Source: Comamonadaceae bacterium CG12_big_fil_rev_8_21_14_0_65_59_15
GTDB lineage: Bacteria > Pseudomonadota > Gammaproteobacteria > Burkholderiales > Burkholderiaceae_C
Assembly (NCBI GenBank): GCA_002786915.1
Contig: PCUV01000020.1
Coordinates: 1-59,159 of the forward strand
Length of the DNA stretch: 59,159 nucleotides
Direction of reading: 5' to 3'
Shown: piece by piece, positions 46,215 through 53,103 of the stretch
How positions within the stretch are numbered: position 1 is the first letter of the stretch
How the letters are laid out: every line of letters begins with the position of its first letter
Notes under the pieces: generated by a model
What the model was told of the DNA's origin: nothing
What the model saw: the letters and a program-made list of their open reading frames with translations, nothing else
Databases searched by the model: none
Made by a program: the position numbers and the translations under genes

Positions 46215-46679
46215 TCAGCGCTCCATGGATGCCGACAAACTGCGCTCTATAAAACCGATGGTGCCAACGCTGCCAATAGACGCCACCGCATCAAACCGAT
46301 GAATAGTAACCGTGGCAGCACCTTCGGTGTAAGTGTTTTGAAAACAGCGCAAGGATATGCTGAACCCATCAATGGGAGAGGGCGGCGCAACGACCGGATT
46401 AGCACACAGAGCCGGATTGGCCGGTATGGCTACTGCTGCCCACTCCAACCCGGCCCGTGCTGCCCAGTAAGCCCGCGTACCCTGAATGTCCTGCGCCGAC
46501 GTGAGCTGCTGGGTATTGGAAAAAGTCACCATAAAAGCACCCAGCGCGGCCAGCACCACCACCAAAAAGATGGCGGCAATGGCGGCAAAACCGGTTTGAT
46601 GCGGGGGTGCTTTCAAGACGGTATCCATCCGCATCGTCCAGGGGGTCGTTGCATTGGGTTTGAATGCAAGAGTCGTCAT
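46215..46679 (-). CDS. mshP: MSHA biogenesis protein MshP-like
   Basis: 154 residues. A hydrophobic N-terminal helix (GFAAIAAIFLVVVLAALGAF) preceded by HQTG gives a PilX/MshP-like minor-pilin look. SAQDIQGTRAYWAARAGLEW matches this group, where the helix is followed by an AxxAARAG block. It lies between mshO and mshQ with a 4-base overlap to mshO, as in Vibrio. Confidence 0.8.
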   Translation of the reverse strand: MTTLAFKPNATTPWTMRMDTVLKAPPHQTGFAAIAAIFLVVVLAALGAFMVTFSNTQQLTSAQDIQGTRAYWAARAGLEWAAVAIPANPALCANPVVAPPSPIDGFSISLRCFQNTYTEGAATVTIHRFDAVASIGSVGTIGFIERSLSASMER

Positions 46680-47536
46680 GGCGTATTGTTCACATGCACT
46701 GCGTGCTGCAAGGTAATGGATTCACCAGCCTGATCGTCGGTAACAGTAAGCTTCGTGCTGAGCAGCGCGTTGCGTTGCAGGTCTGATCCGCTGTAGTTAA
46801 AGGTGCAGGCGGCGTTTTTCGCCAGGATCGGGGCGGTGCTGACATCGGGCGCAGTGGCAGTCACCACAGCCGGGCAAATATGCCCCAGGGTGCTGCTCAC
46901 CAGACGGTAAATGTTTTTGTTGGGGTTACTCACAAAAGCAACCACCTTCTCGTTAGCGGGGATGACCTGGAAACGATTGCTGGGTGACGCAAGGGCAATA
47001 TCAAAAGTCTTGGAGGCAAAATTCAGGGTGGTTTCAGCGCCATTCACAACGCCGGTTAAAACAGCCGTATTGCTGCCAACATAAGCGTCGGCGACGCCAA
47101 AACCCAGGTTAGTGACGGCGATCACGTCGAATTCTCCAGCACCTGCCCTGATTTGCTGGTCTGGTGCCAGGCTGGCGTTATTACCCAGCATGTGAAAGCT
47201 GGTATCTGGGGAGCCAAAAACCAGGCTGCTACCGTCGCCTGCAATTACATCCACTGCCCGGTAGCGGCCACCAGTTTTGGTGGGGATGAACTCCACACAC
47301 AAACCGTCACCGGAGGTATTGATGCTGTTGGGCAGTGCCTTGCGAATGTCGCGCGCCATGCGCCGCACCACCGTGTCGGCAGTGTCGGTCAGGGCGGCGC
47401 GCCGGGCGCTGTCAAAGTAGGCATCGATGGGGCTTTTCATGAACACCGACACCATGCCGCCAATCACACCCATCAGCACGATGACCATGATCAGCTCGAC
47501 CAAGGTAAAGCCGCGTTGCGATGGAGGATTTGTCAT
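46676..47536 (-). CDS. mshO: MSHA minor prepilin MshO
   Basis: 286 residues. The prepilin leader QRG with cleavage before FTLVELIMVIVLMGVIGG is classical for type IV pilins (Glu at mature position 5). The C-terminal beta-rich region contains a cysteine pair. I start at ATG 47536; TTG 47560 would overlap the FitB-like gene. Only 5 bases separate it from the toxin gene upstream, so mshO is probably co-transcribed with the toxin-antitoxin pair. Confidence 0.88.
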   Translation of the reverse strand: MTNPPSQRGFTLVELIMVIVLMGVIGGMVSVFMKSPIDAYFDSARRAALTDTADTVVRRMARDIRKALPNSINTSGDGLCVEFIPTKTGGRYRAVDVIAGDGSSLVFGSPDTSFHMLGNNASLAPDQQIRAGAGEFDVIAVTNLGFGVADAYVGSNTAVLTGVVNGAETTLNFASKTFDIALASPSNRFQVIPANEKVVAFVSNPNKNIYRLVSSTLGHICPAVVTATAPDVSTAPILAKNAACTFNYSGSDLQRNALLSTKLTVTDDQAGESITLQHAVHVNNTP

Positions 47537-47541
47537 GGCGT

Positions 47542-47967
47542 TTAAAGACAGGCGGCCCAAGGGTTAACCACTGGCACGGATACATCATCAAAATGACGCA
47601 CGTTGCGCGTGGCCAACGTGGCCCGCTTGGCTTGCGCAATGCCGGCAACAAAGGTGTCGCGCATATCAACGGGGTGCCCCTGAGCTTTGCGCTGGGCCGA
47701 CAGCAACGCCGCCTGGTCTGCTGCTGCAGAGTCAAACATCAAAACCTGGTGCTTGAAATCGTCGCGCAACAAGACTTCAAAACGATCCTGAAGTGATAGC
47801 TTCTTACGCCCGTCTGGCAACAGCGCCAGTCCATAACGTGCCTCAAAAATTGTGATGCTGGTCAACCAGATGGATTCAGCGCGCTGGGCATCCAGCCAGG
47901 ACACCACTGCAGGGTCAGCATCGGTCTGCATCAGCGCCGACAACACGTTGGTGTCGAGAATGATCAT
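47542..47967 (-). CDS. PIN domain toxin, FitB/VapC type
   Basis: 141 residues. PIN-domain acidic residues are at MIILDTNVLSAL (Asp5), TIFEARYGLA (Glu), DMRDTFVAG (Asp) and the final RNVRHFDDV. It should be a site-specific RNase neutralised by the product of the preceding gene, whose stop overlaps its ATG by 4 bases. It lies between mshD and mshO, inside the pilus operon. Confidence 0.9.
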   Translation of the reverse strand: MIILDTNVLSALMQTDADPAVVSWLDAQRAESIWLTSITIFEARYGLALLPDGRKKLSLQDRFEVLLRDDFKHQVLMFDSAAADQAALLSAQRKAQGHPVDMRDTFVAGIAQAKRATLATRNVRHFDDVSVPVVNPWAACL

Positions 47968-48212
47968 GCCGAGAAGCCCATGGGCTCAATCGCTTGACCA
48001 TGAAACTCAGGCAGCGCCTGTGTCAAACCATCACCGGCAAAGCGCGCTGCAATGCGCGAACCCAGTTGCGCACGAGCAGGTTCCTGGGCGCTGACGGCAG
48101 CGCGCAGAATCTGCCGAACCTCTTCTTCCATACTCCAGCCGTGTGCAGTGGCACGCACTTTCAGACCGACTTTGATGTCATCCTCGATGTTGCGAACAAT
48201 CACTTGTGCCAT
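47964..48212 (-). CDS. Ribbon-helix-helix antitoxin, FitA type
   Basis: 82 residues from ATG 48212 (MAQVIVRNIEDDIKVGLKVR). The RHH domain is followed by GWSMEEEVRQILRAAV and a toxin-binding tail with FHGQAIEPMGFSA. It should bind DNA as a dimer and neutralise the PIN toxin encoded next. A perfect palindrome 34 bases upstream is the probable operator. A longer in-frame start would run over that palindrome. Confidence 0.9.
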   Translation of the reverse strand: MAQVIVRNIEDDIKVGLKVRATAHGWSMEEEVRQILRAAVSAQEPARAQLGSRIAARFAGDGLTQALPEFHGQAIEPMGFSA

Positions 48213-48245
48213 AGGGACTCCAGACGGTTGTTGAAGAGGTGGGCA

Positions 48246-48261
48246 TGATATCGCGATATCA
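48246..48261. promoter_or_regulatory. Palindromic operator of the FitAB-type module
   Basis: TGATATCGCGATATCA is a perfect 16-bp palindrome between the mshD stop and the antitoxin start. RHH antitoxins of this type bind inverted repeats in their own promoter, so this implies a private promoter inside the pilus cluster. Confidence 0.7.
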
Positions 48262-48270
48262 AATGCAACA

Positions 48271-48789
48271 CTAATAGTTTGCACGGTAGCCGGTGAGACT
48301 GATGGCATTGCCTTGGGGGTCGGTGACCGATACTTTTACTTGCAATACAGCTACGCCGTTGAGTGTGGTGGGAGTCACTGCTACCGGTGGTGACAGGTTG
48401 TAACCATCCAACCCGGTCACTGGCGTTGCCGCCGCATCTGGTGCGACGATGCCCGTGCTGGTGCTGTAATTCACGTAGTCGCGCACATCGTCATACAGGT
48501 TGCGAGTGGCTTCCACCGTCAACGTGCCGCAGGTATGCGGTGTGGTGGTGAGATTGACCGTGTCGGGGTCGCAATAGTCTTTCAGCAAAATTTCTTCCAG
48601 CATCGACTCGGCAATGGCAATGCTTTGCTTGCGGATCATCGGGTCGGCGCTGGACTTGACCACCGTGTTCATCACCTGCAAGATGCCCGCCAGGCCGGCG
48701 CTGACCACCACAATAAAGATGATCAGCTCAACCAGCGTAAAGCCGCGTTGTGGCGGCCGCAGGGTGGGGTTCAATGAATGCTCCTGCAT
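48271..48789 (-). CDS. mshD: MSHA minor prepilin MshD
   Basis: 172 residues from ATG 48789 (MQEHSLNPTLRPPQRG). The prepilin leader QRG precedes FTLVELIIFIVVVSAGLAGI, and QSIAIAESMLEEILLKDYCD is the typical following block. It is a minor pilin of the MSHA filament. Its start overlaps the end of the VapC-like toxin gene by 19 bases, so the two are translated together or compete. Confidence 0.87.
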   Translation of the reverse strand: MQEHSLNPTLRPPQRGFTLVELIIFIVVVSAGLAGILQVMNTVVKSSADPMIRKQSIAIAESMLEEILLKDYCDPDTVNLTTTPHTCGTLTVEATRNLYDDVRDYVNYSTSTGIVAPDAAATPVTGLDGYNLSPPVAVTPTTLNGVAVLQVKVSVTDPQGNAISLTGYRANY

Positions 48790-49196
48790 GCCACGCCGTA
48801 CAACCCGCACGCGCTGGCCAGCGCTTGGTCAAATGTCACCATGCTGTAGCGCAAGCGCTGTGCAATGGCCAAATGCAGCGCGTCGGGGGTGCGCAAACCC
48901 GGTGCCGGGGTGGTCTGGCACAGATGGGCCGCGTTGACCAGATCTTCGCGCAGCACATCCACCACGGTCAGGCGCGACGCAACCAACTTTTCAAACAAAA
49001 CACGCGCCGTCGCTGCCGTGGGTGCATCCACCTGAGCGCTGCGCAACTTGAAGGCCACCGCGCTGGAAAATTCTGCCAGCGTCCAGTAACTGATCCACAC
49101 CGAGGCTTCACGGGCTATTTCAACGCGGGCACGGGCCGTACCCGCCTCGTTGAAAAACAAGGGCACCAGCACCGAGGTATCAAAATACGCCGCCAC
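48771..49196 (-). CDS. PIN domain toxin, VapC type
   Basis: 141 residues with a GTG start. PIN residues: YFDTSVLVPL (Asp), TLAEFSSAVA (Glu), LRTPDALHLAIAQRL (Asp) and MVTFDQALA (Asp). It is partnered with the Phd-like antitoxin encoded just upstream (2-base gap). It is a second toxin, distinct from the FitB-type one 1.2 kb away, and its 3' end overlaps mshD. Confidence 0.9.
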   Translation of the reverse strand: MAAYFDTSVLVPLFFNEAGTARARVEIAREASVWISYWTLAEFSSAVAFKLRSAQVDAPTAATARVLFEKLVASRLTVVDVLREDLVNAAHLCQTTPAPGLRTPDALHLAIAQRLRYSMVTFDQALASACGLYGVACRSIH

Positions 49197-49198
49197 CG

Positions 49199-49459
49199 TT
49201 AGACGTCCTGCTGGCGCATTGCCACCACGCTGTTGCTGGGCGCTTGCGGCTGCCCATCGACAAAAGCGGCCAGTGCGTTGAAATCAAAAGGTGTGGTGGC
49301 AACGGCCTTGGGCTCGGGCACCAGCCGCGCAATGGCCCGGCCGCGACGGGCAATCTGTAGCTCGTTGCCGCCTTCCACCAGTCCCAACAGTTCTGAAAGA
49401 TGCGCTTTGGCTTGCGCGACCGAGACGGTTTGCATGGTGTTTGCCTTGAAGTTGGTCAT
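49199..49459 (-). CDS. Phd/YefM family antitoxin
   Basis: 86 residues, or 78 from the internal ATG 49435 (MQTVSVAQAKAHLSELLGLV), which matches the usual Phd start. The DNA-binding N-terminus is followed by QIARRGRAIARLVPE, and the tail should wrap the VapC toxin. A near-palindrome TTAGACT/AGACTAA (49460-49466 and 49476-49482) directly upstream may be its operator. Confidence 0.88.
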   Translation of the reverse strand: MTNFKANTMQTVSVAQAKAHLSELLGLVEGGNELQIARRGRAIARLVPEPKAVATTPFDFNALAAFVDGQPQAPSNSVVAMRQQDV

Positions 49460-49502
49460 TTAGACTGATTCTATGAGACTAATTTGGTCACTTCAAGGCA
49501 AA

Positions 49503-49613
49503 CAGCCAGCCCCATCCCTGCCATCCCCCAGCGGGGGAGTCGTACCCATCGCCAGGGAACCGGCTGTTGCTCCTTCCCGCCTTTGGGGGAAGGTTGGGAT
49601 GGGGGCTTGGCTG
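49503..49613. repeat. 111-bp palindromic repeat between the toxin-antitoxin genes and mshC
   Basis: The outer arms, CAGCCAGCCCCATCCC and GGGATGGGGGCTTGGCTG, pair with two extra bases on one side. Inside are two smaller hairpins, CCCCC/GGGGG (near 49526-49537) and CTTCCC/GGGGGAAG (near 49572-49592). Such GGGGGAAGG...GATGGGGG palindromes occur as dispersed intergenic elements in Betaproteobacteria. Confidence 0.7.
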
Positions 49614-49622
49614 CTATGAAAG

Positions 49623-50126
49623 TTAGTCATGCACATAGCCGGTCTCAGCCTCAACAACGATGGGATTTCCTGCGGCGCCCGCCAAGGTGGCAACCTGCAA
49701 GGTTACACGGGCATTGGGCTGGCCCAAACCATTAAATGTCAGCGAAGTCAACGCTGCTGGCGTCGTGGTGTACGAAATTCCCTCTCTGGCCGTAATGCAG
49801 GCCGTCGAACCCAGACCCGACACGGTGCAGCTCTGGTTCGGGCTGACCAAGGCGGTGTCGCACGCACCCGACGTGGCTGAGGCAATCGACAAGGTCGCCG
49901 AAGCCGGCGCTGCGGCAGAAACAGTCACACAAACCGTCCGTCTCTGCGCAATGGCAGTCTTCTGCGCATAGCGCAGCAGCGCCAGCGTTTCGTCATGAAA
50001 GCCGCGCGCATAAAAATCACCGCTATCGAAAATGCGCGGCGCCGCCACCATCGCCAGAACACCCATGATGACGATGACCATGATCAGCTCGATCAAGGTA
50101 AAACCACGTTGGCATCGTTCAGTCAT
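49623..50126 (-). CDS. mshC: MSHA minor prepilin MshC (GspH-like)
   Basis: 167 residues. The leader QRG precedes FTLIELIMVIVIMGVLAMVA (Glu5 present). TLALLRYAQKTAIAQRRTVC is the GspH/FimT-type helix block, and paired cysteines lie in the globular part. It is a minor pilin, probably priming assembly. The ATPase gene upstream ends 13 bases away. Confidence 0.88.
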   Translation of the reverse strand: MTERCQRGFTLIELIMVIVIMGVLAMVAAPRIFDSGDFYARGFHDETLALLRYAQKTAIAQRRTVCVTVSAAAPASATLSIASATSGACDTALVSPNQSCTVSGLGSTACITAREGISYTTTPAALTSLTFNGLGQPNARVTLQVATLAGAAGNPIVVEAETGYVHD

Positions 50127-50139
50127 AAATCACTCTCTT

Positions 50140-51354
50140 TTAAAGAGCTGCTTGCGCAGTATCCACGGTGGCTACAACACGATTATTACCTAGTGCCAAA
50201 TTGGCGCCCCATTGTTGCAAAAAACCCAGCGGCAGCGCGCTGATGCCCTCGGCCAAGGGCCAAGCCGGGCCATCTGCATGGCACACCACATACAAATGAT
50301 CCAGTTCCAAGGCCTGTTGCGCCGCGCGCATAGAGTGCGTGACTTTGGGCGAGCGCGTGAGCTTGACCTCAAACCCCAGGCGCTGGCCATTGTGCATGAC
50401 GAGCAAATCGAGTTCAGCACCTGAATGCAGGCCCCAAAAAAATACCTCGTCGCGCCCAGCACCCGTTTGCCGAATGATTTCGTGCAGCGCAAACCCTTCC
50501 CACGAGGCGCCACATTTGGGGTGTGCCAGCAAATCCTGCTCGCTGGCAATGCCCAGCAAACTGTGCAGCAACCCGCTGTCGGCCAGATAGACCTTGGGCG
50601 CTTTGACCTCACGCTTGCCCAAATTGGTGTGCCATGGGCGTAGCCGCCAGGTCATGAAAGTGCCTTCCAGAATGTCCAGGTAGCGCGACACAGTTTTGTC
50701 ACTGACCCCCAACGCACGCGCCAGTTCGCTGCCGTTCCAGCTTTGTGCGTGATAGTGTCCCAGCATGGTCCAAAAACGACGCAAGGTCAGGGCTGGCAAA
50801 TTGATGCCAAGTTGGGGCAGGTCGCGCTCCAGGTAGGTACGGATAAAGGCCTCGCGCCAGTTGCGACTGGCCGCCATGTCGTCGGCCAAAAAAGCCTTGG
50901 GGAATCCCCCACGTAACCAGCGCAAGTCGAGCTGTTCTGGGGTCAGTTCGTCCAGCGACAGACCATCGAGTTCATGAAACATGACCCGGCCAGCAAGGGT
51001 CTGGGCCGTGTTGCGCAACAGTTCGGGGGCGGCACTGCCCAGAATCAAAAAACGTGCAGGCATATCCACCCTATCGGCCAGCACGCGCAGCAGGGGAAAC
51101 AGATCTGGGCGCGTCTGAATCTCGTCCAACACCACCAAACCGGTGAGTGGCCGCAAGACGAATGAAGGGTCACTCAAGCGCGCCTGATCATCAGGGTCTT
51201 CCAGATCAAAAAGGTGCGTAGATGCCTTCCACTGCGATGCCAACTGGCGCGCCAGGGTGGTCTTGCCCACCTGACGCGGCCCCAGCAAGGCCACCACGGG
51301 AAACTGTGCAAGCCCGGTGGTGAGGCGCTGTAGGTGTTGGTCACGTTGAATCAT
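50140..51354 (-). CDS. AAA family ATPase with DUF4143 domain
   Basis: 404 residues from ATG 51354. Walker A is ALLGPRQVGKTTLARQLA, Walker B LTGLVVLDEIQTRPDLF, and the C-terminal DUF4143 region includes ADSGLLHSLLG and HSGAELDLLVMHNGQRLGFE, a PD-(D/E)xK nuclease-like end (Glu-Leu-Asp, Glu-Val-Lys). This family is common in mobile and accessory DNA and its function is not settled. It sits inside the pilus cluster and is likely foreign to it. An inverted repeat directly upstream suggests its own regulation. Confidence 0.9.
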   Translation of the reverse strand: MIQRDQHLQRLTTGLAQFPVVALLGPRQVGKTTLARQLASQWKASTHLFDLEDPDDQARLSDPSFVLRPLTGLVVLDEIQTRPDLFPLLRVLADRVDMPARFLILGSAAPELLRNTAQTLAGRVMFHELDGLSLDELTPEQLDLRWLRGGFPKAFLADDMAASRNWREAFIRTYLERDLPQLGINLPALTLRRFWTMLGHYHAQSWNGSELARALGVSDKTVSRYLDILEGTFMTWRLRPWHTNLGKREVKAPKVYLADSGLLHSLLGIASEQDLLAHPKCGASWEGFALHEIIRQTGAGRDEVFFWGLHSGAELDLLVMHNGQRLGFEVKLTRSPKVTHSMRAAQQALELDHLYVVCHADGPAWPLAEGISALPLGFLQQWGANLALGNNRVVATVDTAQAAL

Positions 51355-51369
51355 GGCCTGCAATTATCA

Positions 51370-51400
51370 CGATATTCCGGATGAGCACTCCGAAATATCG
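51370..51400. promoter_or_regulatory. Inverted repeat upstream of the AAA/DUF4143 gene
   Basis: CGATATTCCGG (51370-51380) and CCGAAATATCG (51390-51400) are complementary over 11 bases with one mismatch around a 9-base spacer. It lies 15 bases before the start codon, a good operator position. No regulator for it can be named. Confidence 0.5.
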
Positions 51401-51441
51401 CTGTAAAAAAACACCAAACTGCCCCAATTTACTATTAATTC

Positions 51442-51478
51442 GGGAGCTGCTTACGCAAGCCAAGTAAGCGCTAGAGGC
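51442..51478 (+). repeat. 37-nt dispersed repeat, copy 7
   Basis: Begins GGGAGCT, has ACGCAAG at 12-18 and GCGCTAGAGGC at 27-37. It covers the last codons and stop of the Uma2-like remnant (antisense), so the C-terminal residues of that frame come from the repeat. Confidence 0.6.
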
Positions 51479-51888
51479 ACATTTTGCACTAATTTGACGT
51501 CCTCATAAATATCCTCCAGCGTCAGGTTGGCCTGCACACATTCCAGCGCCACATCACCCGCCTCTGCCACCACGGCGCTGGCCCAGCCGCCGTCGACACC
51601 GCGCCGATACAGCTCAACGCGACGCTGCTCTTGCGAGATCAGCAGGTAGTCGCGCAGGCTGGGCACAGTGCGGTAAGCGAGCATTTTTTCGCTCCGGTCA
51701 ATCGATTCGGTAGAAGGTGACAGCACCTCCACCACCAGACAGGGGTGTTGCTTGAAGAAAGGCTGCGCGTCACCCGCACCGGCCATGGCATAGACCTGGC
51801 CGTCAACAAATTCATGGCGCGTGCTGCGGGCCAGCTCGTCAGCCAGGTAGTTGTCGGCGGTCAGCTCGGGTTTGAAAGCAAGTGGCAT
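51451..51888 (-). pseudogene. Uma2 family endonuclease remnant with internal deletion
   Basis: 145 residues against about 190 for the family. The N-terminus (YLADELARSTRHEFVDGQVY, then AMAGAG) and C-terminus (HPCLVVEVLSPSTESIDRSE and SLRDYLLISQEQRRVELYRR) fit Uma2. About 50-60 residues between AMAGAG and DAQPFFKQHP are missing, including the expected YPDVMV strand with the catalytic Asp. The deletion is in frame, so a stable protein might still be made, but nuclease activity is unlikely. The last residues derive from a dispersed repeat. Confidence 0.75.
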
Positions 51889-52039
51889 GGTGATCGATCT
51901 CCGCAAAAACAGGCAGGTTGAGCATGGGTCACTTTATGATAGTATCCACACATACTCTTGGTCTTGGGTGATGCCGGTGTTCGACGTGAATGGCACGGCA
52001 ATATCAAGTTGCAAATTTTAATTTGGAAAGCACATCAAT

Positions 52040-52483
52040 ATGAAAAAACAAGCTGGTTTTACCCTGATCGAACTGGTGATGGTGATCGTCATTCTTGGCA
52101 TCTTGTCCGCCGTGGCACTGCCTAAATTTGTTAACCTCGGCTCGGACGCACGTACGGCAGCCATCAAGGCAGTTGAAGGCTCCATGCGCTCAACCAATGC
52201 CATGATTTATGCCAAGGCTGCGGTAAATAATAAAATGGGGGCAACCGGTACTTTGACAGCAGCGATGATCACGGGAGGCCCTGTTAAAACTGCTTACGGT
52301 TTTGCCTTAAATGCTGCTCAACTCAGACTTGCAATGGACTTGGGCCCTGATTTTGTCACCAGCGGAACCACCATTATTCAGCACAGCGGGGCACCTACAC
52401 CTGCCAACTGCCAGGTAACCTACGGACCAGCGACAAGTGCAACGGCTTTGCCCACCTACACCACCGTCACGACCGGCTGCTGA
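52040..52483 (+). CDS. mshA: Major MSHA-type pilin MshA
   Basis: 147 residues. The leader MKKQAG is cleaved before FTLIELVMVIVILGILSAVA, the signature pilin helix with Glu5. The C-terminal part has a cysteine pair (ANCQVTYG ... TTGC) forming the usual disulfide loop. A short leader and the central position in the locus point to the main structural subunit, although MshB-like identity cannot be excluded. It is transcribed opposite to every other msh gene and has its own strong terminator. Confidence 0.88.
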   Translation: MKKQAGFTLIELVMVIVILGILSAVALPKFVNLGSDARTAAIKAVEGSMRSTNAMIYAKAAVNNKMGATGTLTAAMITGGPVKTAYGFALNAAQLRLAMDLGPDFVTSGTTIIQHSGAPTPANCQVTYGPATSATALPTYTTVTTGC

Positions 52484-52541
52484 TCAAGCAACGGGCCATT
52501 TGACTGTGGCTTGGGCCAGTTCGTGGTGGACTTGCCAGGTG

Positions 52542-52573
52542 AAAAAAATGGGTTCTTCGGAACCCATTTTTTT
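52542..52573. terminator. Strong bidirectional terminator after mshA
   Basis: A perfect 14-bp stem runs from seven A through TGGGTTC (52542-52555), with a TTCG tetraloop, to GAACCCA and seven T (52560-52573). The A and T runs on both sides allow it to end mshA on the plus strand and mshEGF on the minus strand. Confidence 0.9.
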
Positions 52574-52594
52574 GGGTCAAGCTGGCAAAAAACG

Positions 52595-53101
52595 CTAGTT
52601 CAGCACTTGACCTTGCCACACATAACGTTCTTTGGGCGTTAACAGCAAAGGCCCCGCTTGCGGCTGCTCAACGCGATACCAGGCCATGGTATCGCCGCTG
52701 GGGCTGTCAAACGCTGTGGCATCTGCGGGCCGATAGCCGACGCAGACACACGCGGCATCAAACACCCAATGGCCCGGTGGTGGCACTTCGGTAACCGTGC
52801 CGGTTTCTGATTGAACCCAATAATTGAATGGACGTTGTTGCAATAATTCAAAGGGGTTACGCCGCAACACGTCACCCGCCCGATTTTGCCCGGTTGCCTG
52901 ATGCAGATGCTGTAGCACAAAGGCCGTGCGCAGGCTACCCAGAAGGCTTTGCACTGCAGCCAATTCAGCCTGCCGTTGCACCACATAGACCCGGTTGAGA
53001 AAAACCACCACCAGGGTCGAGAGCAGCACGGCCAGCAGCGACCACTCGACGATCCGGACACTCAGAAACGCCTTGCCAACGCGCGCCGGTGTATCTGCCA
53101 T
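52595..53101 (-). CDS. mshF: MSHA biogenesis protein MshF-like
   Basis: 168 residues from ATG 53101 (MADTPARVGKAFLSVRIVEW). One N-terminal transmembrane helix (LLAVLLSTLVVVFLNRVYVV) precedes a soluble domain ending MAWYRVEQPQAGPLL. No family is recognised from sequence alone; the assignment rests on its place after mshG, where mshF lies in Vibrio, and on its membrane-anchored pseudopilin-like layout. It lies 2 bases beyond the mshG stop. Confidence 0.65.
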   Translation of the reverse strand: MADTPARVGKAFLSVRIVEWSLLAVLLSTLVVVFLNRVYVVQRQAELAAVQSLLGSLRTAFVLQHLHQATGQNRAGDVLRRNPFELLQQRPFNYWVQSETGTVTEVPPPGHWVFDAACVCVGYRPADATAFDSPSGDTMAWYRVEQPQAGPLLLTPKERYVWQGQVLN

Positions 53102-53103
53102 GG

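Noticed and set aside
51990..52020. Sigma-54 promoter for mshA (TGGCACG followed by TTGCA)
   Set aside because: The spacing between the GG and GC elements is 12 bases in place of the required 4-5, so it cannot be a -24/-12 promoter.
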